From an uncultured Anaerolineales bacterium (GTDB lineage: Bacteria; Chloroflexota; Anaerolineae; Anaerolineales; Villigracilaceae), in the NCBI GenBank assembly GCA_938008865.1, contig CALLJA010000556.1, positions 1 to 7,758 of the forward strand: DNA of 7,758 bases, given 5' to 3'. How positions within the stretch are numbered: the first letter of the stretch is position 1; each line of letters opens with the position of its first letter. This document shows positions 1 through 6,599 of the stretch, piece after piece. A model generated the notes under the pieces. The model searched no databases. It saw only the letters and a list, made by a program, of their open reading frames with translations, and had not been told where the DNA came from. Both the position numbers and the translations under genes were made by a program.

Positions 1-84
1 GGCGGCGGAAATTACTGCCCATCGGCTGCAGTCACCCGCGCCCAGATGGCGGTCTTCATCGTCAGGGCCTTCGACCTGCCGTAG
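1..84 (+). CDS. C-terminal fragment of an SLH-domain surface protein (5' end outside the window)
   Basis: The frame opens at base 1 and reads 27 codons to a TAG at 82-84. The peptide has the end of an SLH domain: a GGGNYCP turn, a VTRAQMAVFIV helix and a terminal AFDLP. It matches the last 27 residues of the converging giant protein at 26 of 27 positions; the one change is Arg for Lys six residues from the end. Five further base differences are all synonymous third-position changes. SLH domains bind secondary cell-wall polymers, so this is probably another exported, wall-anchored protein and a paralogue of its neighbour. Its N-terminal domains cannot be seen. The two genes converge, with 66 bases between the stop codons. 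Confidence 0.85.
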   Translation, partial: GGGNYCPSAAVTRAQMAVFIVRAFDLP

Positions 85-150
85 AAGGTTTCAATGCATT
101 TGGGTGACAGGCGCTATCAGACGCCTGTCACCCAAATGCTTTGAAACCTT
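85..150. terminator. Long intergenic hairpin, possible bidirectional terminator
   Basis: The whole spacer between the two stop codons folds on itself: 85-113 pairs with 122-150, 29 pairs with one T-T mismatch (95/140) and an 8-base loop. The loop-side core, GGGTGACAGGCG with its complement, is GC-rich and perfectly paired. The stem continues through both stop codons into coding sequence. There is no U-tract after the stem on either strand, so it is not a canonical intrinsic terminator. It could still stop or stabilise both converging transcripts, or be cut by RNase III. The hairpin is seen directly; the terminator role is inferred from its position. Confidence 0.6.
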
Positions 151-3100
151 CTACGGCAGGTCGAAGGCCTTGACGATGAAGACCGCCATCTGGGCGCGGG
201 TGACTGCGGCTGACGGGCAGTAATTCCCACCGCCGCAGCCGCCTGTCACACCCTCGCGAGCCAGTTGTTCGATCCAGGCGGCGGCCCAGTGTGAGGCGGG
301 CACGTCGCTGAATATGCCCGTGGCCGCGGGCGGTTTGTAGGCGGCCCCATATTTAGCGCGCAGCAGGAAGACAGCCATTTGGTCGCGGGTGACGACCGTG
401 GCGGGACAGAACTTTGCGGCTCCGCAGCCGCCCGAGATGCCCTCACGCGATAGCTGCTCGATCCAGGCGGCGGCCCAGTGGGTTTTGGGCACGTCGGTAT
501 AGACTCCGCCCGTGGCGGCGGGCGGCGTGTATTCCGCCCCGTATTTGGCGCGCAGCAGGAAGACGGCCAACTGGTCGCGCGTCACGCCCGCGTCGGGACA
601 GAAGTACGGCGGGTTGGCGTAGCATCCGCCGCTGACGCCCGCGCTGTGCAGGCGCTCGACGTATTGCCAGGCCCAGTGAGTGAACGGCACGTCCTGGTAG
701 GTGGCGCCCTTGACGATGGTGTAACTGGGGCCGCCGGTGTAATTGCCGTTGCCCGCTCCCGGGCCGCCCAGCGGGGTGCCGTTCGCATCCAGGATGCTGT
801 CATTGTCGACGACATCCAGGCGGAGCATGCCGTTGCCCGCGCCGGTGTTGACCGTGACCGTATAGGTCTGTCCGCTGCCGCTGACGCTGCCTACGAAGGC
901 TTCGGTCAGACCGTGCGCATATAGGCTGAAGTCGCGCGTGTCGACGCCGGTGACCGGCTCGGAGAAGTTGACGGTAAATTTGACGCGCGCTGCGCTGGTG
1001 AGGCTGGGGTCCATGCGCAACATGCCGGTTACGACGGGCACGGTGGTGCTGGCGAAACTGGCGGTGACGCTCCGGTTCGCCAGCATGCTGAGGCTGACGG
1101 GGTTGAGCGAGCCGCCGGCGTCGCCGCTCCAGGCGGTGAAGACGTAACCCGCGTTGGCCGAGGCCGTGAGCGTGACCACGCTGCCGTAGGTGTATTGCGT
1201 GCCGCTGTTGCAATTGGGCGCGGGGCTGGCGCTGACCGTGCCGCCGGCGGCGGGGTTGGAGGTCTTCGTCAGCGTGTAGCAGAGCTGGCTGAAACTGGCG
1301 GTCACGCTGCGGTCGGCTGTCATGGTCACGCTGGTGGGGTTGGCGCTGCCGCTGGCGCTGCCGCCCCAGGCCGTGAAGGTGTAGCCTGTGTTGGGATTGG
1401 CCGTCAGGGCGACGACGGCGCCATGGGCATATTTGGACGGGTCAGCGGCGCAGTTGGGCGCGGGGCTGACGTTGACCGTCCCGCCGGCTGTGGGGCTGGC
1501 GTTGACGCTCAGCGAGAAGCAGGATGCGTCGAAGTTGGCCGTGACGGATGAGTCGGCGGCGATGGTGAAACTGGCGGGGTTGGCCGCGCTGTTCAGGCTG
1601 CCACTCCAAGACGAGAAGGCATAGCCCGCATTGGCGCTGGCGGTGAGCGTGATGAGCGTCCCCATGCTGTACTTGGACGGAACGCCGGCGCAATTGGGCG
1701 CGGGGCTGGCGTTGACCGTCCCGCTGCCGGCCGGGCTGGGGCTGACGGTCAGCGAGAAGCAGGTGGCGTCGAAGTTGGCGGTCAGGCTGCGGTCGGCGCT
1801 CATGGTGACGTCCAGCGGATTGGCTGCGCCGCTGGCGTCGCCGCTCCAGGAGTTGAAGGCGTAACCGGGGTTGGCGCTGGCGGTCAGGCGGACGAGGGTG
1901 CCAGCGGTGTACTTGCCCGGCGCGCCCGTGCAGTTGGGGGCGGGGCTGGCGTTGACCGTCCCGCTGCCGGCCGGGCTGGGGCTGACCGTCAGCGCGTAGC
2001 AGGTGGCGTCGAAGTTGGCCGTGACGTTCCGGTGTGCCGACATGACCACGTCCACGGAGGAGGCTGTGCCGCTGGCATCGCCGCTCCAAGCGGTGAAGAC
2101 GTAGCCTGCATTGGCGCTGGCGGTGAGGGTGACGGTGGTGCCGGGCGTGTACTGGGTGCCGCCGTTGCAGTTGGGCGCAGGGCTGGCGTTGACCGTCCCG
2201 CCGCCGGCCGGGTTGGGGCTGGCCGTCAGTGTATAGCAGAGCGGGCCAAAGTTGGCGGTGACCGCGCGGTCGAGGGCCATGACCACGTCCACGGAGGGGG
2301 CCGCGCCGCTGGCATCGCCGCTCCAGGCGGTGAAGACGTAGCCCGCGTTGGCGCTGGCGGTGAGGGTGACGGTGGTGCCAGGCGTGTACTGGGTGCCGCC
2401 GTTGCAGTTGGGCGCGGGGCTGACGCCCACGCTGCCGCCCGCAGACGGGTTGGAGTCGACCGTCAGCGTGTAGCAGACCTGGCTGAAGTTGGCTGTTACA
2501 CTGCGGTCAGCATCCATGGTCACACCCACCGAGGAGGCTGCGCCGCTGGCGTCGCCGCTCCAGTTGGAGAAACTGTATCCACTGGCGGGATTGGCGATCA
2601 GTGTGACGATGGTGCCCGGGGTGTATTTGGCCGGGTCGGCGGCGCAATTCGGGGCGGTGACCACATTGACGGCGCCGCCCGCGGGCGGGTTGGAGTCAAC
2701 CGTGAGTGCGTAGCAGACCTGGTTGAAGTTGGCGGTCACGCTGCGGTCGGCGCTCATGGTCACATTTACCGGGGAGGCCGCGCCGCTGGCGTCGCCGCCC
2801 CAGGCCGAAAAGGTGTAGCCTGCATTGGCAGAAGCGGTCAGCGTGACAACCGTCCCCTGCGAGTATTTGGCGGGGTCGCTGGCGCAATTGGGCGCGGGGC
2901 TGGCCTGGATGGAGCCGCCCGCCAGCGGGTTGGCGGTGGTGGTCAGGGTGAAGCAGGGCAGGGTTTCGATGCTGAACAGGCCGCGTCCGTGCGTGGCGGC
3001 CACGAGTTCCGAGTTCATCCAGAAGAGTTCGTCCACCGAAGTGTTGGTAGGGCCTTCGTGTGGAACGGCCCAGTTGGCCCCGCCGTCTTCGCTGGCGAAG

Positions 3101-5445
3101 ATGCCCAGTTCGGTGCCGACGTACAGCCAGTTGGAATTGTAGGGGTGGATGACCAGGCTGCGGACGGGCAGGCTGGGCAGTCCTGTCAGCCCGCTGCCGG
3201 TGACGTCGGTCCAGGTGGAGCCGCCGTTGGTCGTGCGCCAGACGTTATCGGCGCTGAATCCGCCGAAGGTGACGTAGACCTTGTTGCTGTCGTTGGCGTC
3301 GATGGCGATGCGCGTGGCGTAGCGGTTGGGCAGGCCGGGCGAGTTGGCATCCACCTGGGTCCAGGTGGGCGAAGCGGAGGTGCCGTTGACGGTCTTGTAG
3401 ATGCTGCCGTTGTTGTGGCCGACCCAGATGACGTCTGAATTGCCCTTGGCCACAGCAATGGCGCTGATGTAATTATCGTACGTGGCTGCGCCGATGGGCC
3501 CCTTGATGGCGGCCCAGGAGGGGCCGGTGGAGACGGTGTTGGCGGTCTTGACGTCGTTGGTGCGCCAGAGCGAAAGTCCGCCTGCCAACAGGCGGTTGGG
3601 GTTGTTCGGGTCGAGGATGAAGGGCGCGATAAAGTTGGCGCTGGAGTTCATGGCGTCGTCGATTCGGTAGGGCGCGTTCTTCCAGGCCCAGCTCGACCCG
3701 TTCCAGTACTGCCCGATGATGTAATCGGACGAGACGCCGCGGTTGGAACTGCGATGGATATTGAGGAATACGTATTCGCCGTAGAAGTAATTGGGGTTCG
3801 TGGGGTCGGCCGCCGAGAAGCCGCCGTCGCCGCCGAAGGGCGCCGTCCAGCCTTCGGAGCCGCTGGCAGGCTTGTAGAAGAGCGTGCCGTTGTCCTGTGT
3901 GCCGCCGATGATCTCGCCGGTGGACGGGTTGCCAGCTGCGCCGTAAAACTGGGTGATGCCGAGGTTGTTGTTCAACTCGACCCATCCCGCCAATTGCATG
4001 ACCTGCGTGACGTCATTCACGCGGTACACGCCGCCGTCGTTGCCGAAGTAGACCCGCTTGTTGCTGACCCCGTCGTAGCCCGGGTCCTCGATGACCATGT
4101 GATGGTCGGCATGGGCCGAATTGGGGGCGCTGTACCACTGGCTGATCTTGCCCAGTGTGGAACCGCCGTTGGAACTGCGCCACAGGTCGATGCCGCCCAC
4201 CACCAGCAGGTTGGGGTTGGTCGGGTCGACCCAGATGATGTTATCGTACCAGCCCTGCGAGCCGAGGTAGGTACTGCCTGTGTTGACCAGCGTATAGGTC
4301 TGGCCGCCATCGGTGCTCTTCCAGACCTCGCCGTAATTTCGGTTGACCGACGCATATACGATGGATGGGTTGCTGGGCGCGTATGCCACTTCCACACGTC
4401 CATCCCAAGCCAGCGCGCCCCAGCCGCTGGCATTGGACCATGTCTGGCCGTTGTTGGTCGAATACAGCGTGGAGCCCGAGAATCCGCTGGCGATGGCCTT
4501 GGTGTTGTCGGACGGGTTGAAGTTGACGTCCAGCACGTCCCCGCCGCTGAAGGTCCGCGTCCAGGAGGCCCCGCGGTCGGTGCTGCGCCAGATGCCCGAG
4601 CCGGTGGCCGCCAGCAGGGTGGTCCCATCGGAGGAGACGGCCAGGCGGTTGACGTAGTACCAGTTCGAGTTATTGGTGGCGGAGAGCTGCGCCCAGGTCG
4701 CGCCGCCGTCTGTGCTTTTGAAGACACCCGCGCCGCGCAGGCCGTCGCCGTTGTAGAAGCCTTCGCCCGTGCCCGCATAGAGGACGTTCGGGTCGGTTGG
4801 GTCGAGGGCCAGGGTCGAGACGGCCATGTTGCCGAGGAAGTCGGTCAGGATCTGCCAGGACACGCCGCCGTCGGTGGATTTCCAGATGCCGCCCGAGACG
4901 CTGCCCGCCCACAGGATATTGGGGTTGGCGGGGTGGATGAGGATGGCGCGCACGCGTCCGCCCACGTTGCCCGGGCCGAGCCACGTCCACGCGCCGCTGC
5001 CGATGCCCGCCGCGTTGCTGTCTAGGCTTTTGGCTTGCGCCGTCAACATGGCCTGGACCTGTTCGCTGGCCCGCACCAGCCCGTCGACGGGGATGTTCCC
5101 GTTCTCGTCGCGCAGTTGAAGTTTGCGGAACTCGACCGCTTCGCCTGGGTGGTCGGGTTTGGGGTTGCTGGCGCGGAAGATGGCGCGGTCCAGTTTGGCC
5201 TGCGGCATGACACACACATCTTCGACTGACAGGCTGCGCTTGAGGTGGATGTCCTGCAGGGTGGCGGGGTCGATGCCGCGCAGTTCAGCGACCTGTTCCA
5301 GGGTCATCATGCGGCCGTTACAGGAGTACAGGCCGAAGCGCGCGGCGTTATTCTTGAACCAGGCCGGTCCCGCGATCAGCAGTGCCAGCGCCAGAAGGAT
5401 GAGGACGGAATGAGCCCTGGGTGAAGAAGTGTTCGATTTTTGCAT
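151..5445 (-). CDS. Giant secreted BNR-propeller / InlB-B-type repeat / SLH surface protein
   Basis: The product has 1764 residues. Residues 1-30 look like a signal peptide: polar and basic start, hydrophobic run about 13-26, then AGPA. An N-terminal region (31-150) carries C42 and C78. Residues about 155-830 are a sortilin/BNR-type beta-propeller with Asp-boxes at 190-197, 244-251, 288-295, 329-336, 377-384, 738-745 and 785-792, a degenerate one at 424-431, and a HADHH motif at 445-449. This length suits more than one propeller. Eight Cys-paired modules of about 80 residues follow (831-1466), then an Ig-like domain (about 1468-1580) and three SLH domains (about 1582-1636, 1648-1700, 1711-1764). 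The protein is probably exported, wall-anchored by SLH, and displays the propeller on a repeat stalk. Its ligand or substrate is unknown; a glycosidase role is possible for BNR folds but no catalytic site is identified. The start is supported by a GAGGGAG ribosome site 5 bases upstream. Confidence 0.93.
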   Translation of the reverse strand: MQKSNTSSPRAHSVLILLALALLIAGPAWFKNNAARFGLYSCNGRMMTLEQVAELRGIDPATLQDIHLKRSLSVEDVCVMPQAKLDRAIFRASNPKPDHPGEAVEFRKLQLRDENGNIPVDGLVRASEQVQAMLTAQAKSLDSNAAGIGSGAWTWLGPGNVGGRVRAILIHPANPNILWAGSVSGGIWKSTDGGVSWQILTDFLGNMAVSTLALDPTDPNVLYAGTGEGFYNGDGLRGAGVFKSTDGGATWAQLSATNNSNWYYVNRLAVSSDGTTLLAATGSGIWRSTDRGASWTRTFSGGDVLDVNFNPSDNTKAIASGFSGSTLYSTNNGQTWSNASGWGALAWDGRVEVAYAPSNPSIVYASVNRNYGEVWKSTDGGQTYTLVNTGSTYLGSQGWYDNIIWVDPTNPNLLVVGGIDLWRSSNGGSTLGKISQWYSAPNSAHADHHMVIEDPGYDGVSNKRVYFGNDGGVYRVNDVTQVMQLAGWVELNNNLGITQFYGAAGNPSTGEIIGGTQDNGTLFYKPASGSEGWTAPFGGDGGFSAADPTNPNYFYGEYVFLNIHRSSNRGVSSDYIIGQYWNGSSWAWKNAPYRIDDAMNSSANFIAPFILDPNNPNRLLAGGLSLWRTNDVKTANTVSTGPSWAAIKGPIGAATYDNYISAIAVAKGNSDVIWVGHNNGSIYKTVNGTSASPTWTQVDANSPGLPNRYATRIAIDANDSNKVYVTFGGFSADNVWRTTNGGSTWTDVTGSGLTGLPSLPVRSLVIHPYNSNWLYVGTELGIFASEDGGANWAVPHEGPTNTSVDELFWMNSELVAATHGRGLFSIETLPCFTLTTTANPLAGGSIQASPAPNCASDPAKYSQGTVVTLTASANAGYTFSAWGGDASGAASPVNVTMSADRSVTANFNQVCYALTVDSNPPAGGAVNVVTAPNCAADPAKYTPGTIVTLIANPASGYSFSNWSGDASGAASSVGVTMDADRSVTANFSQVCYTLTVDSNPSAGGSVGVSPAPNCNGGTQYTPGTTVTLTASANAGYVFTAWSGDASGAAPSVDVVMALDRAVTANFGPLCYTLTASPNPAGGGTVNASPAPNCNGGTQYTPGTTVTLTASANAGYVFTAWSGDASGTASSVDVVMSAHRNVTANFDATCYALTVSPSPAGSGTVNASPAPNCTGAPGKYTAGTLVRLTASANPGYAFNSWSGDASGAANPLDVTMSADRSLTANFDATCFSLTVSPSPAGSGTVNASPAPNCAGVPSKYSMGTLITLTASANAGYAFSSWSGSLNSAANPASFTIAADSSVTANFDASCFSLSVNASPTAGGTVNVSPAPNCAADPSKYAHGAVVALTANPNTGYTFTAWGGSASGSANPTSVTMTADRSVTASFSQLCYTLTKTSNPAAGGTVSASPAPNCNSGTQYTYGSVVTLTASANAGYVFTAWSGDAGGSLNPVSLSMLANRSVTASFASTTVPVVTGMLRMDPSLTSAARVKFTVNFSEPVTGVDTRDFSLYAHGLTEAFVGSVSGSGQTYTVTVNTGAGNGMLRLDVVDNDSILDANGTPLGGPGAGNGNYTGGPSYTIVKGATYQDVPFTHWAWQYVERLHSAGVSGGCYANPPYFCPDAGVTRDQLAVFLLRAKYGAEYTPPAATGGVYTDVPKTHWAAAWIEQLSREGISGGCGAAKFCPATVVTRDQMAVFLLRAKYGAAYKPPAATGIFSDVPASHWAAAWIEQLAREGVTGGCGGGNYCPSAAVTRAQMAVFIVKAFDLP
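154..702 (-). other. Three SLH domains (cell-wall anchor) of the giant protein
   Basis: Three SLH copies lie in tandem at residues about 1582-1636, 1648-1700 and 1711-1764. Each has the DVP..HWA..(W/Y)(I/V)E.L...G(I/V)(S/T)GGC start and the VTR(D/A)Q(M/L)AVF helix; the first two end LLRAKYG. Each holds one close Cys pair (C1608/C1616, C1674/C1680, C1737/C1743), which could close the turn before the second helix. Proline-rich linkers (PPAATG) separate them. Three SLH units form the usual wall-binding trimer in well-studied S-layer proteins. Confidence 0.93.
1048..2955 (-). repeat. Eight tandem InlB-B / Flg_new_2-like modules within the giant gene
   Basis: Eight in-frame units of 78-80 codons begin at residues 831, 911, 991, 1070, 1149, 1229, 1309 and 1389. 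Each reads roughly C(Y/F)(T/A/S)L...P.(A/G)GG.V..(S/T)(P/A)APNC...KY..G..V.LTA.....GY.F..W.G..(S/G)...P..(V/F).....R.(V/L)TA(N/S)F. This fits the divergent InlB B-repeat group found in secreted and surface proteins. Every unit has exactly two cysteines, 23 residues apart, suggesting one disulfide per module. Units 3 and 4 share near-identical DNA over their centres, as do units 5 and 6 over their starts, indicating recent duplication or gene conversion. The array probably acts as an extended spacer between propeller and wall anchor. Confidence 0.9.
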
Positions 5446-5450
5446 GTCGT

Positions 5451-5457
5451 CTCCCTC
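5451..5457 (-). promoter_or_regulatory. Ribosome binding site of the giant surface-protein gene
   Basis: Read on the - strand this is GAGGGAG, followed by 5 bases (ACGAC) and the ATG at 5445-5443. The complementarity to the 16S anti-Shine-Dalgarno and the ideal spacing fix the start. The product from this ATG begins with a good signal peptide. Confidence 0.75.
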
Positions 5458-5476
5458 GGAGGTTCGAATTTTTTTC

Positions 5477-5482
5477 AGTGTA
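5477..5482 (-). promoter_or_regulatory. Candidate -10 element for the giant surface-protein gene
   Basis: On the - strand this hexamer reads TACACT (4 of 6 matches to TATAAT). It predicts a transcript start near 5470 and a leader of about 25 bases that still contains the ribosome site. The sequence 17 bases further upstream is not a convincing -35 box, which would fit an activator-dependent promoter. No experimental support. Confidence 0.4.
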
Positions 5483-5503
5483 CAACAAAGGGCATAAAAA
5501 TCC

Positions 5504-5519
5504 AGTGATGTTCATCACA
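5504..5519. promoter_or_regulatory. CRP/FNR-family-like operator palindrome
   Basis: The sequence AGTGATGTTCATCACA contains a perfect 14-base palindrome (5505-5518) with half-sites GTGA-N6-TCAC. Against the TGTGA-N6-TCACA CRP consensus only the first base differs. Its centre (5511.5) lies 41.5 bases upstream of the start point predicted from the TACACT hexamer, the class II activator position known from E. coli CRP. It is much too far (about 178 bases) from the transglutaminase promoter candidate for ordinary contact. The palindrome is seen directly; the regulator and the activation are inferred. Confidence 0.5.
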
Positions 5520-5651
5520 GGATTGTGGGCGCTTACATAATTGTAATTTTGCCTGAAAAGCAGGACACGGATAACGCGGTTTCCACGGGTTTGCGCGCAT
5601 GCACCGCCGCTGATCAGTTCGCGGAATCGGCCATTTCCATTCTTGAAACAT

Positions 5652-5682
5652 TTGTGCGAACTTTGCGGATATGGTGTACAAT
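5652..5682 (+). promoter_or_regulatory. Weak candidate promoter of the transglutaminase/SnoaL-like operon
   Basis: TACAAT at 5677-5682 is a fair -10 hexamer (5 of 6), about 33 bases before the start codon. The best upstream partner is TTGTGC at 5652-5657 with a long 19-base spacer; TTGAAA at 5643-5648 is a better hexamer but too far away. The rest of the 269-base divergent spacer holds a 7-base inverted repeat (AGTTCGC 5616-5622 / GCGAACT 5656-5662) and no gene I can support. Confidence 0.3.
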
Positions 5683-5705
5683 CGAATTCCCCCAACCCAA
5701 TCATT

Positions 5706-5709
5706 GGAG
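5706..5709 (+). promoter_or_regulatory. Ribosome binding site deciding the transglutaminase-like start
   Basis: GGAG lies 5 bases before the ATG at 5715. The reading frame stays open further upstream to 5643, but no start there has such a site, and the upstream sequence is promoter-like. An ATG at 5710-5712 is out of frame. Confidence 0.7.
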
Positions 5710-5714
5710 ATGAA

Positions 5715-6593
5715 ATGGACACCAGTCTGACCGCCTTCTCCCAACAGGGGCCGATCTCCGACCCTGGGACGTACGCCTCCCTCTTCGACGATCTTCCCAC
5801 TTCCATCTACGACCTTGTGCGCATCGTACAAGGCGTCACCATCCACGTGTTCTGGGCCGAGCGTTACGGCGTGAAGCACACGCCCGAGCGCCAGGCCGAG
5901 GTGCAACTCCGCACCATGCCGCGTCGCCTGGAACGCACCCTTGAACTGGACCCGCGTCCGTTGAGCGAGCCGCGCGCGCTGGAGCAGAAACTGGTTGGCA
6001 ACTGCCGCGACCATTCGCTGCTGCTGGCCGCCATGCTGCGTCATCAGGGCGTGCCTGCCCGCGCCCGCTGCGGATTCGGCGCGTACTTCATGCCGAATCA
6101 TTATGAAGACCACTGGGTGACCGAATACTGGAATCAGGACCAGGCCCGCTGGGTGCTGGTCGATGCCCAACTCGACGTGCTGCAATGCGACGTGATGAAG
6201 ATCCCCTTCAGCCCGCTGGATGTACCGCGCGACCAGTTCCTCGTCGGCGGAGCGGCCTGGGCCATGTGCCGCTCGGGCGCGGCCGACCCCGAACAGTTCG
6301 GCATCTTCGACATGCACGGACTGGGCTTCATCCGCGGCAACCTGGTGCGCGACGTGGCCGCGCTCAACAAGGTCGAATTGCTGCCCTGGGACTGCTGGGG
6401 CGTCATCTTGAGCGAGTCGCTGGACGACCCGTCCGACCTGTCACTGCTCGACGAAGCAGCCGCCCTGACCTCGGGCGACGTCCCCGACTGGGAGCGGGTC
6501 CGCGCCCTGTATGAAAACGATCCGCGCCTGCGGGTGGATGGTTCCATCCTCAGTTACGTGGATGGCGAAATGATTTCGATTGCGATTGGATAA
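5715..6593 (+). CDS. Transglutaminase-like (papain-fold) cysteine enzyme, cytoplasmic
   Basis: The 292-residue product has a transglutaminase-like core at about residues 40-155. The catalytic triad is visible: C97 in GNCRDHSLLLAAMLRHQG (nucleophile at the start of a helix), H133 in HYEDHWVTEYW, and D150 in RWVLVDAQLD. The order Cys-His-Asp and the context GNC(R)DH...LR..G(V)PAR match bacterial transglutaminase-like proteins, many of which are proteases or amidases rather than crosslinkers. Residues about 155-292 are a C-terminal extension I do not recognise, rich in acidic residues and tryptophan. There is no signal peptide or membrane segment, so it probably acts in the cytoplasm. Its substrate cannot be told from sequence. 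The stop is 6 bases before the next gene, so the two are probably co-transcribed. It is transcribed divergently from the giant surface-protein gene. Confidence 0.85.
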   Translation: MDTSLTAFSQQGPISDPGTYASLFDDLPTSIYDLVRIVQGVTIHVFWAERYGVKHTPERQAEVQLRTMPRRLERTLELDPRPLSEPRALEQKLVGNCRDHSLLLAAMLRHQGVPARARCGFGAYFMPNHYEDHWVTEYWNQDQARWVLVDAQLDVLQCDVMKIPFSPLDVPRDQFLVGGAAWAMCRSGAADPEQFGIFDMHGLGFIRGNLVRDVAALNKVELLPWDCWGVILSESLDDPSDLSLLDEAAALTSGDVPDWERVRALYENDPRLRVDGSILSYVDGEMISIAIG

Positions 6594-6599
6594 AGAAAC

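Larger units (their letters stand above)
1..234. repeat. Imperfect inverted repeat joining the 3' ends of two convergent SLH genes
   Basis: Base x pairs with base 235-x from position 1 to 113 (right arm 122-234), around an 8-base loop at 114-121. I count 7 mismatches in 113 pairs, at left-arm positions 6, 9, 21, 24, 27, 65 and 95. Five are silent third-codon changes, one gives Lys/Arg, and one lies between the genes. Identity rises toward the centre: five mismatches lie in the outer 27 pairs and two in the inner 86. The left arm reaches the window edge, so the true repeat may be longer. A tail-to-tail duplication with later gene conversion would explain this. A fold-back assembly artefact is less likely because the differences follow codon constraint. 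Confidence 0.9.

Noticed and set aside
1..234. Inverted repeat as insertion-sequence ends or an invertible switch
   Set aside because: There is no transposase or recombinase between the arms, only an 8-base loop. The arms are coding 3' ends, so recombination between them would invert only the loop.
1048..2955. Regular repeats as a CRISPR array
   Set aside because: The repeats are about 240 bases, in frame throughout, diverged, and encode a protein module. There are no unique spacers between short identical repeats.
2032..3438. Long + strand open frame (468 codons) antisense to the giant gene
   Set aside because: Composition is dominated by Gly, Ala, Val, Arg and Asp in the pattern expected opposite GC-rich codons. 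It has periodic near-repeats that mirror the InlB-B modules on the other strand, and shows no recognisable domain.
3754..5025. Long + strand open frame (423 codons) antisense to the propeller
   Set aside because: Same shadow pattern with no domain. The - strand frame has clear Asp-boxes and a signal peptide over the same bases.
5643..5714. Upstream extension of the transglutaminase-like frame
   Set aside because: The added residues have no family similarity, lie over the candidate promoter, and lack a ribosome site. The ATG at 5715 has GGAG at good spacing.
5475..6317. - strand open frame of 280 codons across the divergent spacer and the transglutaminase-like gene
   Set aside because: It runs through the promoter region and opposite a gene with a complete catalytic triad. 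No family resemblance was seen.
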